The notes: a model not told the origin generated them from the sequence alone. DNA of 64,000 bases from Actinoplanes italicus (GCF_003001815.1 NZ_PVMZ01000002.1:620001-684000), one strand, 5' to 3'; shown: positions 21,325-31,058, counted from the stretch's first letter. Numbers and translations are program-made.

Positions 21325-22425
21325 GTGGCAATGCACTCAGTGGCGCTCCGCCGCCGGCGATGGACCGGTGCGGCGCTGGTCGCCGCCTCGTTGACCCTCG
21401 CCTTCCCCGCGGCTGCCTCCCCTGCCGCCGCCGTATCGGCAGGTGGCCTTCCCGCGGCCGCCGTGCCGGTCATGGGCGGCGACCGGCTCACCGTCGGCGG
21501 GCCCGGTGTGCTGGTCGACCTCAAGGGAGCCGGCAGCGTCACCTTCGACGTCTCAGCCGGCCGGCGTCTGACAGTCCTCGCCCAGCGCCGGACACTCACC
21601 GCCGCCGACAACACCGACCTGGTGATCCGGCGCGGCGGCACCCGGGTGGCCGAGGGCACCCTCATCACCACCTGGTCCTCGGTGAGCCTCGACTTCACCG
21701 CACCGGCGGCCGGCACCTACACGGTCGACATCCGGCCCCGCGCCGCCGATCGTGGCACCGTGCTGCTGAGCCTCGCCGGGGCGGCCACGGGCAGTCTGAG
21801 TCCGCGCGGTCCGGCCCACCTGGTCACCATCGCGCGGCCCGGTGAACGCGCCTTTCTCACTTTCGCCGCGACGTCCGGGCAGCGGCTCACCCTGGTCGCG
21901 CGCCGCGGGACGATCTCCCAGGACGAATACACCAACCTGGAGGTCCGGGGCCCGTCCGGTGGGGTGGCCACGGCCGGAGCGGTCGGGTACGAGGCCGACC
22001 ACCGCACCCTCGACTTCGACGTCACCGAGACCGGCACCCACACCGTCGAGGTGAACCCGGACACCGACCGCACCGGCACGCTGACGCTCCAGCTGGCCGG
22101 AACCGTCACCGCCCGTCTCACCCCCGGCCGTCCCACCTCACTCCGGCTCGCCCAGGCCGGCGAACGGGCCTTCGTCACGTTCACGGCCGCCGAGTCCGAG
22201 CAGTTTCGCCTGACGATCCGCCGAGGCACCCTGACAACCGCCGAGCCGACCCGTCTCCGGGTGCGTACCCCGATCGGCCTCGATGTCGTCCACGCCGAAC
22301 TGAACGCGACAAGGCCGTCCGCGGTGCTGGCCTTCAGCGCCTCGGCCGGCACCTACACCGTCGAGATAGATCCCGATGGCCTCGACGCCGGCACCCTGAC
22401 CCTCGACCTCCGCAAAACCCCTTAG
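21325..22425 (+). CDS. Secreted protein of three similar beta-rich repeats
   Basis: Product of 366 residues. A Sec signal peptide (basic RRRRW, then hydrophobic to about residue 37) precedes three repeats of roughly 105 residues. Each has a pattern such as G(S/E)RAF(L/V)TF.A..G....L..RRGT, then a segment near SLDFTAPAAGTYTVDIRPR, then DRGT(L)TL.LAG. This resembles pre-peptidase C-terminal type beta-sandwich domains. No catalytic residues are seen, so a cell-surface or carbohydrate-binding role is the best guess. GTG 21325 is preceded by TAATCT seven bases upstream (leaderless); ATG 21331 is an alternative start. Confidence 0.7.
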   Translation: MAMHSVALRRRRWTGAALVAASLTLAFPAAASPAAAVSAGGLPAAAVPVMGGDRLTVGGPGVLVDLKGAGSVTFDVSAGRRLTVLAQRRTLTAADNTDLVIRRGGTRVAEGTLITTWSSVSLDFTAPAAGTYTVDIRPRAADRGTVLLSLAGAATGSLSPRGPAHLVTIARPGERAFLTFAATSGQRLTLVARRGTISQDEYTNLEVRGPSGGVATAGAVGYEADHRTLDFDVTETGTHTVEVNPDTDRTGTLTLQLAGTVTARLTPGRPTSLRLAQAGERAFVTFTAAESEQFRLTIRRGTLTTAEPTRLRVRTPIGLDVVHAELNATRPSAVLAFSASAGTYTVEIDPDGLDAGTLTLDLRKTP

Positions 22426-22428
22426 CCG

Positions 22429-22529
22429 GCTGTGTCGTATGGCCGTGCCGGGCCGACCAGCGGGCCAGGCCCGGCCGGCTGCCGCGGGCCCGCTGTCTCG
22501 GATGGTTGGAGACGGCGGTACGACACAGC
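22429..22529. repeat. Convergent-intergenic palindromic repeat, copy A
   Basis: GCTGTGTCGTA (22429-22439) pairs with TACGACACAGC (22519-22529). An inner CAGCGGGCC / GGCCCGCTG pair makes a nested stem. Read on the minus strand, the right side (CAGCTGTGTCGTACCGCCGT then CTC) matches the copies at 50287 and 63001. It lies exactly between two converging genes. Confidence 0.8.
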
Positions 22530-22535
22530 TGGGGG

Positions 22536-24146
22536 TCAGCTGGGGGAGGGTGCACCAGCCGGCTGGGAGGACGCCGGCGCCGGGGTCTCCTCCGGTTCGA
22601 GGCCGACCACGTTGCGCTGCATCTCCACGTTGGACTCGCCGGTGCCGCCGAGCTGGATGTCGTCGTACGCCTTGAGCTCGCGGTTCTCGTCGAAGTAGAG
22701 CACCGACAGGCTCAGCGGGGTCGCCTCCTCCTTCTCCAGGCCGCGCAGGCCGGCGCCGCCCGTGGAGCCCTCCACCATGATCCGCGTGGTCACCGTGGGC
22801 TGGGCGGCGACCGGCGGCGCCGGGGCGGGGGAGGCCGAGGCCGACGGGTCGGGGGCGGGCGTCTCGGGAGGTGGCAGGAGGGCGACCGAGCGGCGGTGCT
22901 GGTGGCCGGAGAGAACGAGCGGGACCAGCCCGGACAGCGGCTGCGCCATCGCCGGGTCGTGCACCAGGGCGATGTCGACCTTCTTGCCGGAGCCACGGAT
23001 GGTCTGCGCCAGGCGGTCACCGGCCGCGGACAACAGCTCCGGCCCGGATTCGTCGCCGGCCTCGTTGGACTCGCTCTTGTCCGGGGTGAACTGGGGGTCG
23101 CCGATGCCGGCGATGGTCAGTCCGTCGACCTCGGTGAGCCCGTTGTCGAGGACGACCGCGTTGCTCTGCGCGGCGACCGCGTTCTGAATGCCGATCGAGT
23201 CGTGGTTGCCGCGGACGAAGATGTAGGGGACCTGGATCGACGGGATGGACGAGACGTACCCGGTCTCGGCGCTGCTGCCCCAGTCGACGATGTCCCCGGT
23301 GTCGACGACCGCGTCGATCTCGAAGGTCTCCACGACGGTCCGGATGAGACCCCATGACGCCGGGTTCAGGTGCAGGTCGGAGACGTGCAGGATCCGCGTG
23401 GTGTTGCCGGCCGGCTCGTAGACCGGCAGCACCGAGATGGTCGAGTAGACCCGGCTGACGTTGCCGAGGATGGTCTGCAGCTGTTCGGCGTACCGCCCGT
23501 AGTTGTCGGCGATGCGCCGCGCGTCACCGACCACCGCGGGCGCGTTGATCAGCAGACCCTCGTAGCGCGGCTCACTGATCGAGTCGGGGCGCAGGGTGCC
23601 GGCGGCCAGGCCGAGGCTGCCACCGGTGACCACCAGCGCGGTGATCCCGGCCGCAGCCGTACGGCGGACGTCGCGGAAGACGAGCGCGGCGAGGATCAGC
23701 CCGCCGAGCACGGCCAGGCCCATGGTGCGCAACCCGAGGCGAGACACCCCGGCGACCACCTCGTCGACGGCCCGGTCACCGGCCGAGCTGATCGCCGCCG
23801 GGTTGTCGATCAGCGCCTCGGTGCGGCTCTGGTCGAGCGAGCCGAGATCCACCCGCAGGTGGATCGGGCCGCGGTGGCTGTCCAGATGCAACGATCCCAG
23901 CGGCGGGATGTTGATCTCGGTGCCGCCCTCGACCGAGGGGACGACCGACATCTCGGCGCTGAACGGACCCACATTGATGTCGGCACGAGCGAAGAGCATG
24001 ACACCGATCAGCGAGCCCGCCACCGCGGTGAGCCCGACCGCGCCGGCCACCCGCACCCGGCGGGTCCATCGGTGCCGGAACACCCGCCCGGTCAGTGCGG
24101 CCGCTGATCGCCGACGACTTTGCCACGAGGGCCGGTCTTCCTTCAT
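22536..24146 (-). CDS. Membrane-anchored metallophosphoesterase
   Basis: Product of 536 residues. The phosphoesterase domain in the middle carries the calcineurin-type motifs in order: LHVSDLHL, VVDTGDIVDWG, FVRGNHDS, LVHDP and VLSGHQHRR. This is a complete two-metal site. Upstream are one hydrophobic segment near residues 35-52 and a pair near 150-190, so the enzyme is held in the membrane. A Pro/Ala/Ser linker (SASASPAPAPP) interrupts the domain near the C-terminus, and the last 20 residues are also Pro/Ser-rich. The substrate cannot be told from the sequence. It follows the PQQ-type dehydrogenase gene by 48 bases on the same strand. Confidence 0.88.
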   Translation of the reverse strand: MKEDRPSWQSRRRSAAALTGRVFRHRWTRRVRVAGAVGLTAVAGSLIGVMLFARADINVGPFSAEMSVVPSVEGGTEINIPPLGSLHLDSHRGPIHLRVDLGSLDQSRTEALIDNPAAISSAGDRAVDEVVAGVSRLGLRTMGLAVLGGLILAALVFRDVRRTAAAGITALVVTGGSLGLAAGTLRPDSISEPRYEGLLINAPAVVGDARRIADNYGRYAEQLQTILGNVSRVYSTISVLPVYEPAGNTTRILHVSDLHLNPASWGLIRTVVETFEIDAVVDTGDIVDWGSSAETGYVSSIPSIQVPYIFVRGNHDSIGIQNAVAAQSNAVVLDNGLTEVDGLTIAGIGDPQFTPDKSESNEAGDESGPELLSAAGDRLAQTIRGSGKKVDIALVHDPAMAQPLSGLVPLVLSGHQHRRSVALLPPPETPAPDPSASASPAPAPPVAAQPTVTTRIMVEGSTGGAGLRGLEKEEATPLSLSVLYFDENRELKAYDDIQLGGTGESNVEMQRNVVGLEPEETPAPASSQPAGAPSPS

Positions 24147-24194
24147 CGGGGCCTCACCTGCCCCATCGGGCTCGGGACGAAACAGTCATGGCCG

Positions 24195-25355
24195 TCAACT
24201 CCGGCCGGCGCCGCCGTCGGAGAAGACCAGCCGGAGGATGCGGTCGTCCTCGGGAGTCGGGCGGCCCGCCTCCTCCTGGTTGGAGGTGCCCACCCAGAAC
24301 GACCCGTCCGGTGCGGCGACCAGCGAGCGCAGGCGGCCGTACTCACCGGTCAGCAGCTCCTGCGGACTGCCCAGAACCGTACCCCCGCCGGTGACACTGA
24401 GCAGCTGAACACGCTGTCCCAGCACACAGGCGGTGGCGACCATGGTCTCCACGACCCCGACACCCGCGCAGGAGGACGCCTCGGACGGCCAGAAGGCCAG
24501 CGGGTTGGTGAACTTCGGGTCGGTGCCGACGCCGTCGGTCTTCGGCCAGCCGTAGTTCTTGCCCTTCGTCACGACGTTGAGCTCGGCCGAGCGTGGCTGG
24601 CCGCGATCGGTCGCGTACATCCTCTTGGTCTTGTCCCAGGCGAGTCCCTGGACGTTGCGGTGACCGGAGGACCAGACGGGTGAGGTCTTGACCGGGTTGC
24701 CGGAGGCCGGCTTGCCGGCCGTGGTGATCCGCAGGATCTTGCCGCCCAGGCTCTTGGGGTCCTGTGCCTGGCCGCTGTCGGCGCTGCCGTCGCCGGTGCC
24801 GGCGTAGAGGAATCCGTCCGGCCCGAAGGCCAGGGCGCCGCCGTTGTGCTCGGCCGAGCGCGGGATGCCGGTCAGGATCGGCTCCAGTTTCCCGTCGCCG
24901 GAAAGCTTGCCGATGCGGTTGTCCTCGTCGGTGGAGTAGTAGACGAACAGGGTCTTGTCCGTCGCGTATGCGGGCGAGACGGCGATGCCGAGCAGGCCGC
25001 CGTCGCCGGAGGCGCGGACCTCGTCGAGCCGCCGCAGCTCGGCGACCTTGAGACCGCTGGACGTCGACTCGGGCCCGACCTTCAGGATGCGGGCGGTGTC
25101 GCGCTCGGTCACCACCGCCGAGCCGTCGGGCAGGAACGCGATGCCCCACGGCACCTCGAGTGTGCGGGCCAGGACGGTGATCGCGACCTCGCGCTCACCG
25201 TCGTCACCACCGGCTGTCGGCGCGGCCGACGGGCGTGGCAGGTTGGGCGGGGATCCGGCCTGATCCGGGCCGGGTGGCCCGAAGCTGCACCCCGCGGTCA
25301 GCGCCAGCAGAGCCACGGAGACGACCGCGGCTGCACGACCCCGGTGGAAGAGCAC
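24195..25355 (-). CDS. PQQ-type glucose/sorbosone dehydrogenase lipoprotein
   Basis: Product of 386 residues. Lipobox LTAGC at about residues 19-23 and a Pro/Ala-rich linker, then the six-bladed propeller of the GSDH family: EVPWGIAFLPDGSAVVTERD, the GLLGIAVSP blade motif, HNGGALAFGPDGFLYAGTGDG, GHRNVQGLAWD and the final DGSFWVGTSN. The HNGG and GHRNxQG motifs carry the residues for PQQ and calcium contact in this family. It would oxidise sugars or aldehydes outside the membrane if PQQ is supplied. The start is GTG 25355 behind AAAGGGG. A metallophosphoesterase gene follows. Confidence 0.88.
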   Translation of the reverse strand: MLFHRGRAAAVVSVALLALTAGCSFGPPGPDQAGSPPNLPRPSAAPTAGGDDGEREVAITVLARTLEVPWGIAFLPDGSAVVTERDTARILKVGPESTSSGLKVAELRRLDEVRASGDGGLLGIAVSPAYATDKTLFVYYSTDEDNRIGKLSGDGKLEPILTGIPRSAEHNGGALAFGPDGFLYAGTGDGSADSGQAQDPKSLGGKILRITTAGKPASGNPVKTSPVWSSGHRNVQGLAWDKTKRMYATDRGQPRSAELNVVTKGKNYGWPKTDGVGTDPKFTNPLAFWPSEASSCAGVGVVETMVATACVLGQRVQLLSVTGGGTVLGSPQELLTGEYGRLRSLVAAPDGSFWVGTSNQEEAGRPTPEDDRILRLVFSDGGAGRS

Positions 25356-25415
25356 ACCCGACCCCTTTCGACTATGCCGACCAGGGTAGCCGCGCCGTCT
25401 GACAGAACCGGGCCA

Positions 25416-25793
25416 TCAATGCTCGCCCGCACCGACCGCGTGACCGCTTGCCTCCAGCACCAGCGGGAGATTGTCCCTGGTGACGCCGGTCAGACGGATG
25501 ACGTTGCCGTTGTCGAGAAGGGCGGAGACCCGGCCGCGGGCGTCGGGGGCGAGCTCGGTGATCCGGCCGAACGGCACCCGGCTGCCACCGAAGAGGGCGC
25601 GAACGCGCAGCTCGTCGGGGTAGACGTCGGTGCCGGCCCGCCAGGCCCAGACCAGGACGGCGAGCGGGATCAGCAGCACGGGGCTCAGCGCCCAGGAGGA
25701 ACCGGCGAGCGGGACCGTGCCGACGAGCGCGATCAACGCGGCGACCAGCACGGCGCCGGACTTGCGGACGCGGAGAACGGGACGACTGCTCAC
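25416..25793 (-). CDS. Small membrane protein with bacterial PH domain
   Basis: Product of 125 residues: two hydrophobic segments (about 13-30 and 36-50), then a short beta-rich domain beginning DVYPDELRVRALFGGSRVPFGRITEL. This layout matches the actinobacterial low-molecular-weight antigen/PH-domain family (such as CFP-6), whose role is not established. It starts at GTG 25793 and precedes the PQQ-type dehydrogenase by 60 bases in the same direction. Confidence 0.75.
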   Translation of the reverse strand: MSSRPVLRVRKSGAVLVAALIALVGTVPLAGSSWALSPVLLIPLAVLVWAWRAGTDVYPDELRVRALFGGSRVPFGRITELAPDARGRVSALLDNGNVIRLTGVTRDNLPLVLEASGHAVGAGEH

Positions 25794-26014
25794 CCCCTCA
25801 TCCTCCCACCCGGCCGGACCGATGGCGGGAGCGGACCCGTCCGTACCCCCGAGGAGTTGACCGTCGTCGCTGGATGGTCGACGATCCGTTCGTGGGATGA
25901 CGACACGCCGTGCCGTAACCCGATCCGGGGACCGTCGTTGACCCGGTGCAGTTCCCTCTTGCTCCCGCCCCCGCGCTCCGGGCGATCCCGGGGCCCCAAG
26001 CAGAGGACTCGTCG

Positions 26015-28486
26015 ATGGTCGCCGTGCTGCTCGCGTGGACGATCGGCTTCGCCGGTCTGAGTGCAGGCGCCGTCCTCATCCGCGCCGCCCTGGCGCTGCA
26101 TCGTGCCGAGCGGGCGTTCGTCTCCTGTCGCGGCGCCGGTCTCGTCGGCATGGGCGCACTGTTCACCGCGCTCACCGGGCTGGTCCCGTGGTGGGCGCCG
26201 GAGCAGGAGTCCGCCTGGCTGACCGCCGGGCTGGCCCTGGCCGCCGCCTGTTTCGTCGCCGGTACCTCGCTGCTGCCCGGTGCGGCCAGCAACTGGGTGG
26301 TCCGGCTGCGCCGCGCCTACGACGGGGTGGGTCTCGGTGTGAGTCTGGGCTTCGCGATCTACCTGGTCCCGGCGGCAGCGAGCCGTCCCCGGGCGGTGCC
26401 CGCGCTGCTGATCGCGGCCGGTGCGATCGCGATCGTCACGGTGATCGTGCTGCGGGCCCGGCCCCGGCCGCGGGCGGCGGTCTGGTGCGGCGGAGGCACC
26501 ACCCTCGTGATGCTCAGCCTCAGCGTCCTGGCGTTCGGTTCGGACGGCCCGGCGGCCGTGGTGGCCGGACTCGGTGTGGTGGCCGGGCTGACCGCCTCGG
26601 CGATCGGCGGTTCCCGGCGCGACCTGCCGCCCCCGCCGCTGGAGCCGCGACACCCGGATCAGTACCTGGCTAGCTATCCGCTGCTCGCGGTGCCGGCGGC
26701 GGTCGGCGTGGTGGCGGCCGTCTGGCACCTGCTGGCCGTCGAGGAGTTCGGCACCGAGGCGATCGTCTTCGGCCTCGTCATGGTGAGCGTGCTGGTCGTC
26801 CGGGAGTTGCTCGTGGTCCGCGACATCCGGCGGTACGCGGGCCGGCTGCGGGTCACCGAGGCGCACTTCCGCTCCCTGGTCGCGGGCGCGACCGACCTGA
26901 CCCTGGTGCTCGACGAGCGTCTGACCGTCCGCTGGCAGTCACCGGCCGCGGCCCGGCTCTTCGGGCTGCGCGACACCGAGGTGATCGGCCGGGAGTTCGC
27001 CGAGCTGATCCACCCCGACGACGTGGCCGACGCGCAGGCGGTGATCGGTTCGGTGCTCGCCGGTGAGCACGAGGGCGGGCCGCCCGTGCTGGTCCAGGCC
27101 CGGGTACGCGACGGCGCCTGCCTGTGGCGCGACACCGAGTCGACCATCTCCGACCTGCGTCGTGTCCCGGAGGTGGCGGCGCTCGTCGTACACGTACGGG
27201 ATGTGGGTGAACGCCGTCATCTGGAACGCACCCTGCACCGCCTCTCCTACCTGGACCAGCTGACCGGCCTGGCGAACCGCCGAGCCCTGATGCGGGACCT
27301 GCTGGGCATGCGCCGGCAGGCCGGGCAGCGCGGCACCCTGCTGGTGATCGACCTGCACGGGCTCGCCGAGATCAACGACTCGCGGGGCCGGGAGGTCGGC
27401 GACGCCGTGCTGATCGAGGTGGCCCGGCGGCTGCGCACCCTGATCGGTGACGAGGACGTCGCGGCGCGGCTGGGTGGCGACGAGTTCGCGGTGCTCACGC
27501 CGGCCTCCTCGGTTCCGGCGTACGCCCTGGCGAGCCGGATCGTGGCGGGGCTGGGCGAGCTGTATCCGCTTCCCGGCAACACCGCCGAGCTGCACTTCAG
27601 CGTGGGCCTGGCCGAGCTGGCCGGCGCCGCGGACTCCGACGAGGTGCTACGGCACGCCGACCTGGCCCGGCAGCGGGCCCGTCAGCTCGGCCGGGATCGC
27701 GTCGAGTGGTACGACCCGGACGTCGAGATCCAGCTGCACCGCCGGATGGAACTGGAGCAGCAGCTGCTCGGCGCGGCCGCCCGCGGTGAGCTGGACCTGG
27801 TGTTCCAGCCGGTCGCCGGGCTGACCGACGGCCGTCCGGCCGGGGTGGAGGCGCTGCTGCGCTGGCGGCATCCGCATCTGGGCCCGATACCGCCGCGGGA
27901 GCTGCTGCCCATCGCCGCGGCCCTCGGGATCACCGCCGAGCTGGACGAATGGGTCCTCGAAGAGGCGTGCCGCCGGATGACGGGCTGGTCGGTGAGCGAC
28001 GACTTCTGGCTGTCGGTCAACGTCGGCCCGCGTGAACTGCTCACGGCCCGGTTCCCCGAGCAGGTGGCGACGACCCTGCGGCGGTACGGCCTGGCGCCGG
28101 AACGCCTGGTGGTCGAGGTGGCTGAGACATGGATCGCCGAGGACGTGCCGGCGATCGTGGCGGCCCTCACCGGGCTGCGCAGACTCGGCGTCCGCGCGGC
28201 TTTGGACGACTTCGGTTCGGGGCAGACGTCGCTGTCGCATCTGCGCCGCCTGCCGGTGGACATGCTGAAGCTGAGCCCGGCGCTGATGGCCGAGAAGTCG
28301 GTGGTCGACGTGGTGGTCAGTCTCGGCCGCCGGCTCGGCCTGGACATCGTCGCCAAGGGCCTGGAGACGGACGACGACATCAAGCGCGCCACCGAGGCCG
28401 GCTGCCGTTTCGGCCAGGGGTTCGCCCTCGGACATCCGGGCCCGGCCGAGCGCGTCGAGGCGTACCTCGACTCTCATCGAAGTTGA
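26015..28486 (+). CDS. Membrane PAS-GGDEF-EAL protein, copy 2
   Basis: Product of 823 residues from ATG 26015 (AGAGGA upstream); GTG 25946 would add 23 residues. Eight or so hydrophobic segments fill residues 1-280. A PAS domain follows (HFRSLVAGATDLTLVLDERL onward), then GGDEF with [14 protein letters not shown] (about 486), then EAL with [14 protein letters not shown] (about 611), NVGPREL and DDFGSGQTSL. The catalytic motifs of both domains are complete. No RxxD inhibitory site is seen. The PAS domain could sense a ligand or redox state. The gene converges on the LacI regulator with one base between the stop codons. Confidence 0.92.
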   Translation: MVAVLLAWTIGFAGLSAGAVLIRAALALHRAERAFVSCRGAGLVGMGALFTALTGLVPWWAPEQESAWLTAGLALAAACFVAGTSLLPGAASNWVVRLRRAYDGVGLGVSLGFAIYLVPAAASRPRAVPALLIAAGAIAIVTVIVLRARPRPRAAVWCGGGTTLVMLSLSVLAFGSDGPAAVVAGLGVVAGLTASAIGGSRRDLPPPPLEPRHPDQYLASYPLLAVPAAVGVVAAVWHLLAVEEFGTEAIVFGLVMVSVLVVRELLVVRDIRRYAGRLRVTEAHFRSLVAGATDLTLVLDERLTVRWQSPAAARLFGLRDTEVIGREFAELIHPDDVADAQAVIGSVLAGEHEGGPPVLVQARVRDGACLWRDTESTISDLRRVPEVAALVVHVRDVGERRHLERTLHRLSYLDQLTGLANRRALMRDLLGMRRQAGQRGTLLVIDLHGLAEINDSRGREVGDAVLIEVARRLRTLIGDEDVAARLGGDEFAVLTPASSVPAYALASRIVAGLGELYPLPGNTAELHFSVGLAELAGAADSDEVLRHADLARQRARQLGRDRVEWYDPDVEIQLHRRMELEQQLLGAAARGELDLVFQPVAGLTDGRPAGVEALLRWRHPHLGPIPPRELLPIAAALGITAELDEWVLEEACRRMTGWSVSDDFWLSVNVGPRELLTARFPEQVATTLRRYGLAPERLVVEVAETWIAEDVPAIVAALTGLRRLGVRAALDDFGSGQTSLSHLRRLPVDMLKLSPALMAEKSVVDVVVSLGRRLGLDIVAKGLETDDDIKRATEAGCRFGQGFALGHPGPAERVEAYLDSHRS

Positions 28487-28487
28487 T

Positions 28488-29501
28488 TCAACGCGGAGGC
28501 GCGGTACTTCCGCGTGGCGTGAGATGGACGCGGCCGGCTTCGACGTTGCCCACGGTCTTGCCGTCGATGGCGTTGAGCAGTTCCAGGGCGGCCTGCGCGC
28601 CGTACGCCGAGATGTCCCGGCTCAGCGCGGTGAGCGGCGGGTGCACGAGGCTGCACAGTGGTGAGTCGTCCCAGGCCACGATGGACAGATCGCCCGGGAC
28701 GGAGAGCCCCATCTCCTGGGCGACGGCCAGTCCGGCGACCGCCATCACGTCGTTGTCGTAGATGATCGCGGTGGGCCGGTCGCCGCCGATCAGCAGCCGC
28801 CGGGTGGCCCGGCTGCCCTCCTCGCCGGTGTAGTCGGCCGGAATGGTGATCGCGTTGTCCAGCCCGAGGGCGGCGCAGACGTTCTGGAAGGCCTTGGTCC
28901 GGTTCTGCGTGTGCAGCAGATCGGGGACACCGCTGACCCGGGCGATCTTGTGGTGGCCGAGGGCGACCAGGTAGCGGACGGCCTCGGTGATGGCGCCCGC
29001 GTCGTCGGACCAGATCTGCGCGATCGGGCCGGTGTCGCCGGGGCCGCCGATGACCACGGCCGGCAGCTGGAGCTGTTGCAGGACCGGGATGCGGATGTCG
29101 TCCTCGCGGATGTCGGTGACGATCACGCCGTCGATGCGACGCTCACCCCACCAGCGGCGGTAGACCTCGACCTCCTGCTCGGGAGTGGCCACCACCTGGA
29201 GCGTCAACGCATATGACCGGGCACCGAGCTCGGCCTCGAAACCGCTGATCAGGCCCATGAACCAGGGCTCAATCCCGAGGATCCGGGCGGGGCGGCACAG
29301 GGTGAGACCGACGGCGCGCGCCCGTGCGCCGGAGAGGGCTCGGGCCGCGCTGTTGGCGTTGAACCCGATCTCTTCGGCGATCGACAGGATGCGTTTGCGG
29401 GTCGCCTCGGAGACGCCGGGCTGGCCGTTGAGGGCGTACGACACGGCGCCCTTGGACACGCCGGCCCGCCGTGCGATGTCGGCGATGGTGGGCCGCTTCA
29501 C
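28488..29501 (-). CDS. LacI-family sugar-responsive repressor
   Basis: Product of 337 residues. N-terminal helix-turn-helix TIADIARRAGVSKGAVSYALNGQPGVSEATRKRI, hinge helix NANSAARALSGARA, then a periplasmic-binding-like sugar domain to the end. It starts at GTG 29501 behind GGAG. The divergent gene encodes a CUT1 sugar-binding protein, so this is very likely the local repressor of that transporter. Candidate operators in the shared region are described separately. Confidence 0.93.
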   Translation of the reverse strand: MKRPTIADIARRAGVSKGAVSYALNGQPGVSEATRKRILSIAEEIGFNANSAARALSGARARAVGLTLCRPARILGIEPWFMGLISGFEAELGARSYALTLQVVATPEQEVEVYRRWWGERRIDGVIVTDIREDDIRIPVLQQLQLPAVVIGGPGDTGPIAQIWSDDAGAITEAVRYLVALGHHKIARVSGVPDLLHTQNRTKAFQNVCAALGLDNAITIPADYTGEEGSRATRRLLIGGDRPTAIIYDNDVMAVAGLAVAQEMGLSVPGDLSIVAWDDSPLCSLVHPPLTALSRDISAYGAQAALELLNAIDGKTVGNVEAGRVHLTPRGSTAPPR

Positions 29502-29774
29502 TCAGTCTCCTCTGTCCCCACTGCAGCCGAGCTTATCGGGCGCGGGGTGATGGCCGCCGGACTCCCTCGACGTTGGACGCTCGCTTGATCGGTTAAGTGT
29601 TACGGCACAGCGCTTGTGATGTAAACCGTCGATTTCCGTGCGTCCGAAAAATCCGGCTTGATACGGGATGGGAGCGCGCCCGTAACCGGGTATTGACAGC
29701 GTTGAAAGGTCGGCTTACGGTTCCCACAACTTACCCGGTTCAGTGATGCGGATCTCCTTGCGGAGGAAATGACT
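29502..29774 (+). promoter_or_regulatory. Promoter and operators of the sugar ABC transporter
   Basis: A near-consensus promoter reads TTGACA (29693-29698), 17 bases, TACGGT (29716-29721). Just upstream, TGGGAGCGCGCCCG (29669-29682) is close to the known CebR operator TGGGAGCGCTCCCA of streptomycetes. A second palindrome-like site, CACAGCGCTTGTG (29606-29618), is centred on GCGC, as is common for LacI-family regulators. Confidence 0.65.
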
Positions 29775-31058
29775 ATGGAAAAGTTCGGACGCCGTGCCCT
29801 GCGCATGGGCGCCGCCGGCCTCGTGGCCGCGCTGGCGATAACCGGTTGTAGCGGCAAGGACCTGGAAGGCGGCAACACCGACAGCGGCAACGCCCAGGTC
29901 ACGCTGAAGATCAACTTCTGGGGCGACATGGGCCTGGACCAGCTGAAGGCGAAGTACGAGGCGGCCAACCCCAACGTCAAGATCTCGCTGAACACCGGCG
30001 AGTACCAGGCGCAGCACCAGGACCTGCAGAAGAAGCTCGTCGCGGGCTCCGGCGCCCCGGACATCTCGGCGGTCGACGAGGGCTTCATCGTCCAGTTCCG
30101 CGAGCAGGCCGACCAGTTCGTCAACCTGAACGACAAGGGCGCCGGCGCGCTCGAGTCGAAGTACCTGCCGTGGAAGTGGCAGGCCTCGAAGTCCGCCGCC
30201 GGTGCGCAGATCGGCCTCGGCACCGACGTCGGCGGTCTGGCCATGTGCTACCGCACCGACCTGTTCAAGGCGGCCGGCCTGCCCACCGACCGCGCTGAGG
30301 TCTCCAAGCTCTGGCCGACGTGGGACGCGTTCCTCGAGACCGGCAAGACCTACACCGACAAGACGAAGAAGAAGTTCATCGACTCGGCCACCAACCTGTT
30401 CAACCCGATCCTGTCGCAGCAGCCGGTCGGCTTCTACAACGAGCAGGAGCAGCTCCAGATGGAGGGCGGCCCGAAGGTCGGCTTCGACGTCGCGATGAAG
30501 GCGCTCGACTCCGGCATCTCGGCGAACCTCGCCAGCTTCCAGCCGAACTGGGACCAGGGCTTCAAGCAGGACCAGTTCGCGGTCCTGGCCTGCCCGGCCT
30601 GGATGCTCGGTCACATCCAGAAGACCGCGCCCGACCAGGCCGGCAAGTGGGACATCGCCGCGATCCCGGGCGGCGGCGGTAACTGGGGCGGTTCCTGGTG
30701 GACCATCCCCAAGCAGGGCAAGAACGTCGACGAGGCGTACAAGTTCGTCGAGTGGCTGATCCAGCCGGAGCAGCAGATCGAGGTCTTCAAGACGGTCGGC
30801 AACCTGCCGTCGCAGCCGGCGCTCTACAAGGACCCGGCCGTCCTCGACTACAAGAAGGAGTTCTTCACCAACGCCCCGACCGGCCAGATCTTCGCCTCCA
30901 CCGCGGAGAACCTGAAGCCGCAGTACCTGGGCAAGAAGAACGGTCCGACCCGTCTGGCCGTGGAGAACGTGATCAACCGCGTCGGACAGGGCACGCTGAA
31001 GTCCGCTGACGCGTGGGCCGAGGCCGTCAAGGAAGCCGAGAAGGCCGCGAACTCCTGA
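29775..31058 (+). CDS. Sugar ABC transporter substrate-binding lipoprotein
   Basis: Product of 427 residues. Signal peptide with lipobox AITGC near residue 24, then a family-1 extracellular solute-binding fold: VTLKINFWGDMGLDQLKAKYEAANPNVK, LVAGSGAPDISAVDEGF, and GNWGGSWWTIPKQGKN near the end of the ligand site. The aromatic and acidic residues suit a disaccharide or oligosaccharide; the CebR-like operator upstream hints at a beta-glucoside, which is inference. ATG 29775 is chosen because GGAGG at 29762-29766 is eight bases away; ATG 29769 is too close. Two permease genes follow. No ATPase is in the cluster, so a shared MsiK-type ATPase is likely. Confidence 0.93.
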   Translation: MEKFGRRALRMGAAGLVAALAITGCSGKDLEGGNTDSGNAQVTLKINFWGDMGLDQLKAKYEAANPNVKISLNTGEYQAQHQDLQKKLVAGSGAPDISAVDEGFIVQFREQADQFVNLNDKGAGALESKYLPWKWQASKSAAGAQIGLGTDVGGLAMCYRTDLFKAAGLPTDRAEVSKLWPTWDAFLETGKTYTDKTKKKFIDSATNLFNPILSQQPVGFYNEQEQLQMEGGPKVGFDVAMKALDSGISANLASFQPNWDQGFKQDQFAVLACPAWMLGHIQKTAPDQAGKWDIAAIPGGGGNWGGSWWTIPKQGKNVDEAYKFVEWLIQPEQQIEVFKTVGNLPSQPALYKDPAVLDYKKEFFTNAPTGQIFASTAENLKPQYLGKKNGPTRLAVENVINRVGQGTLKSADAWAEAVKEAEKAANS

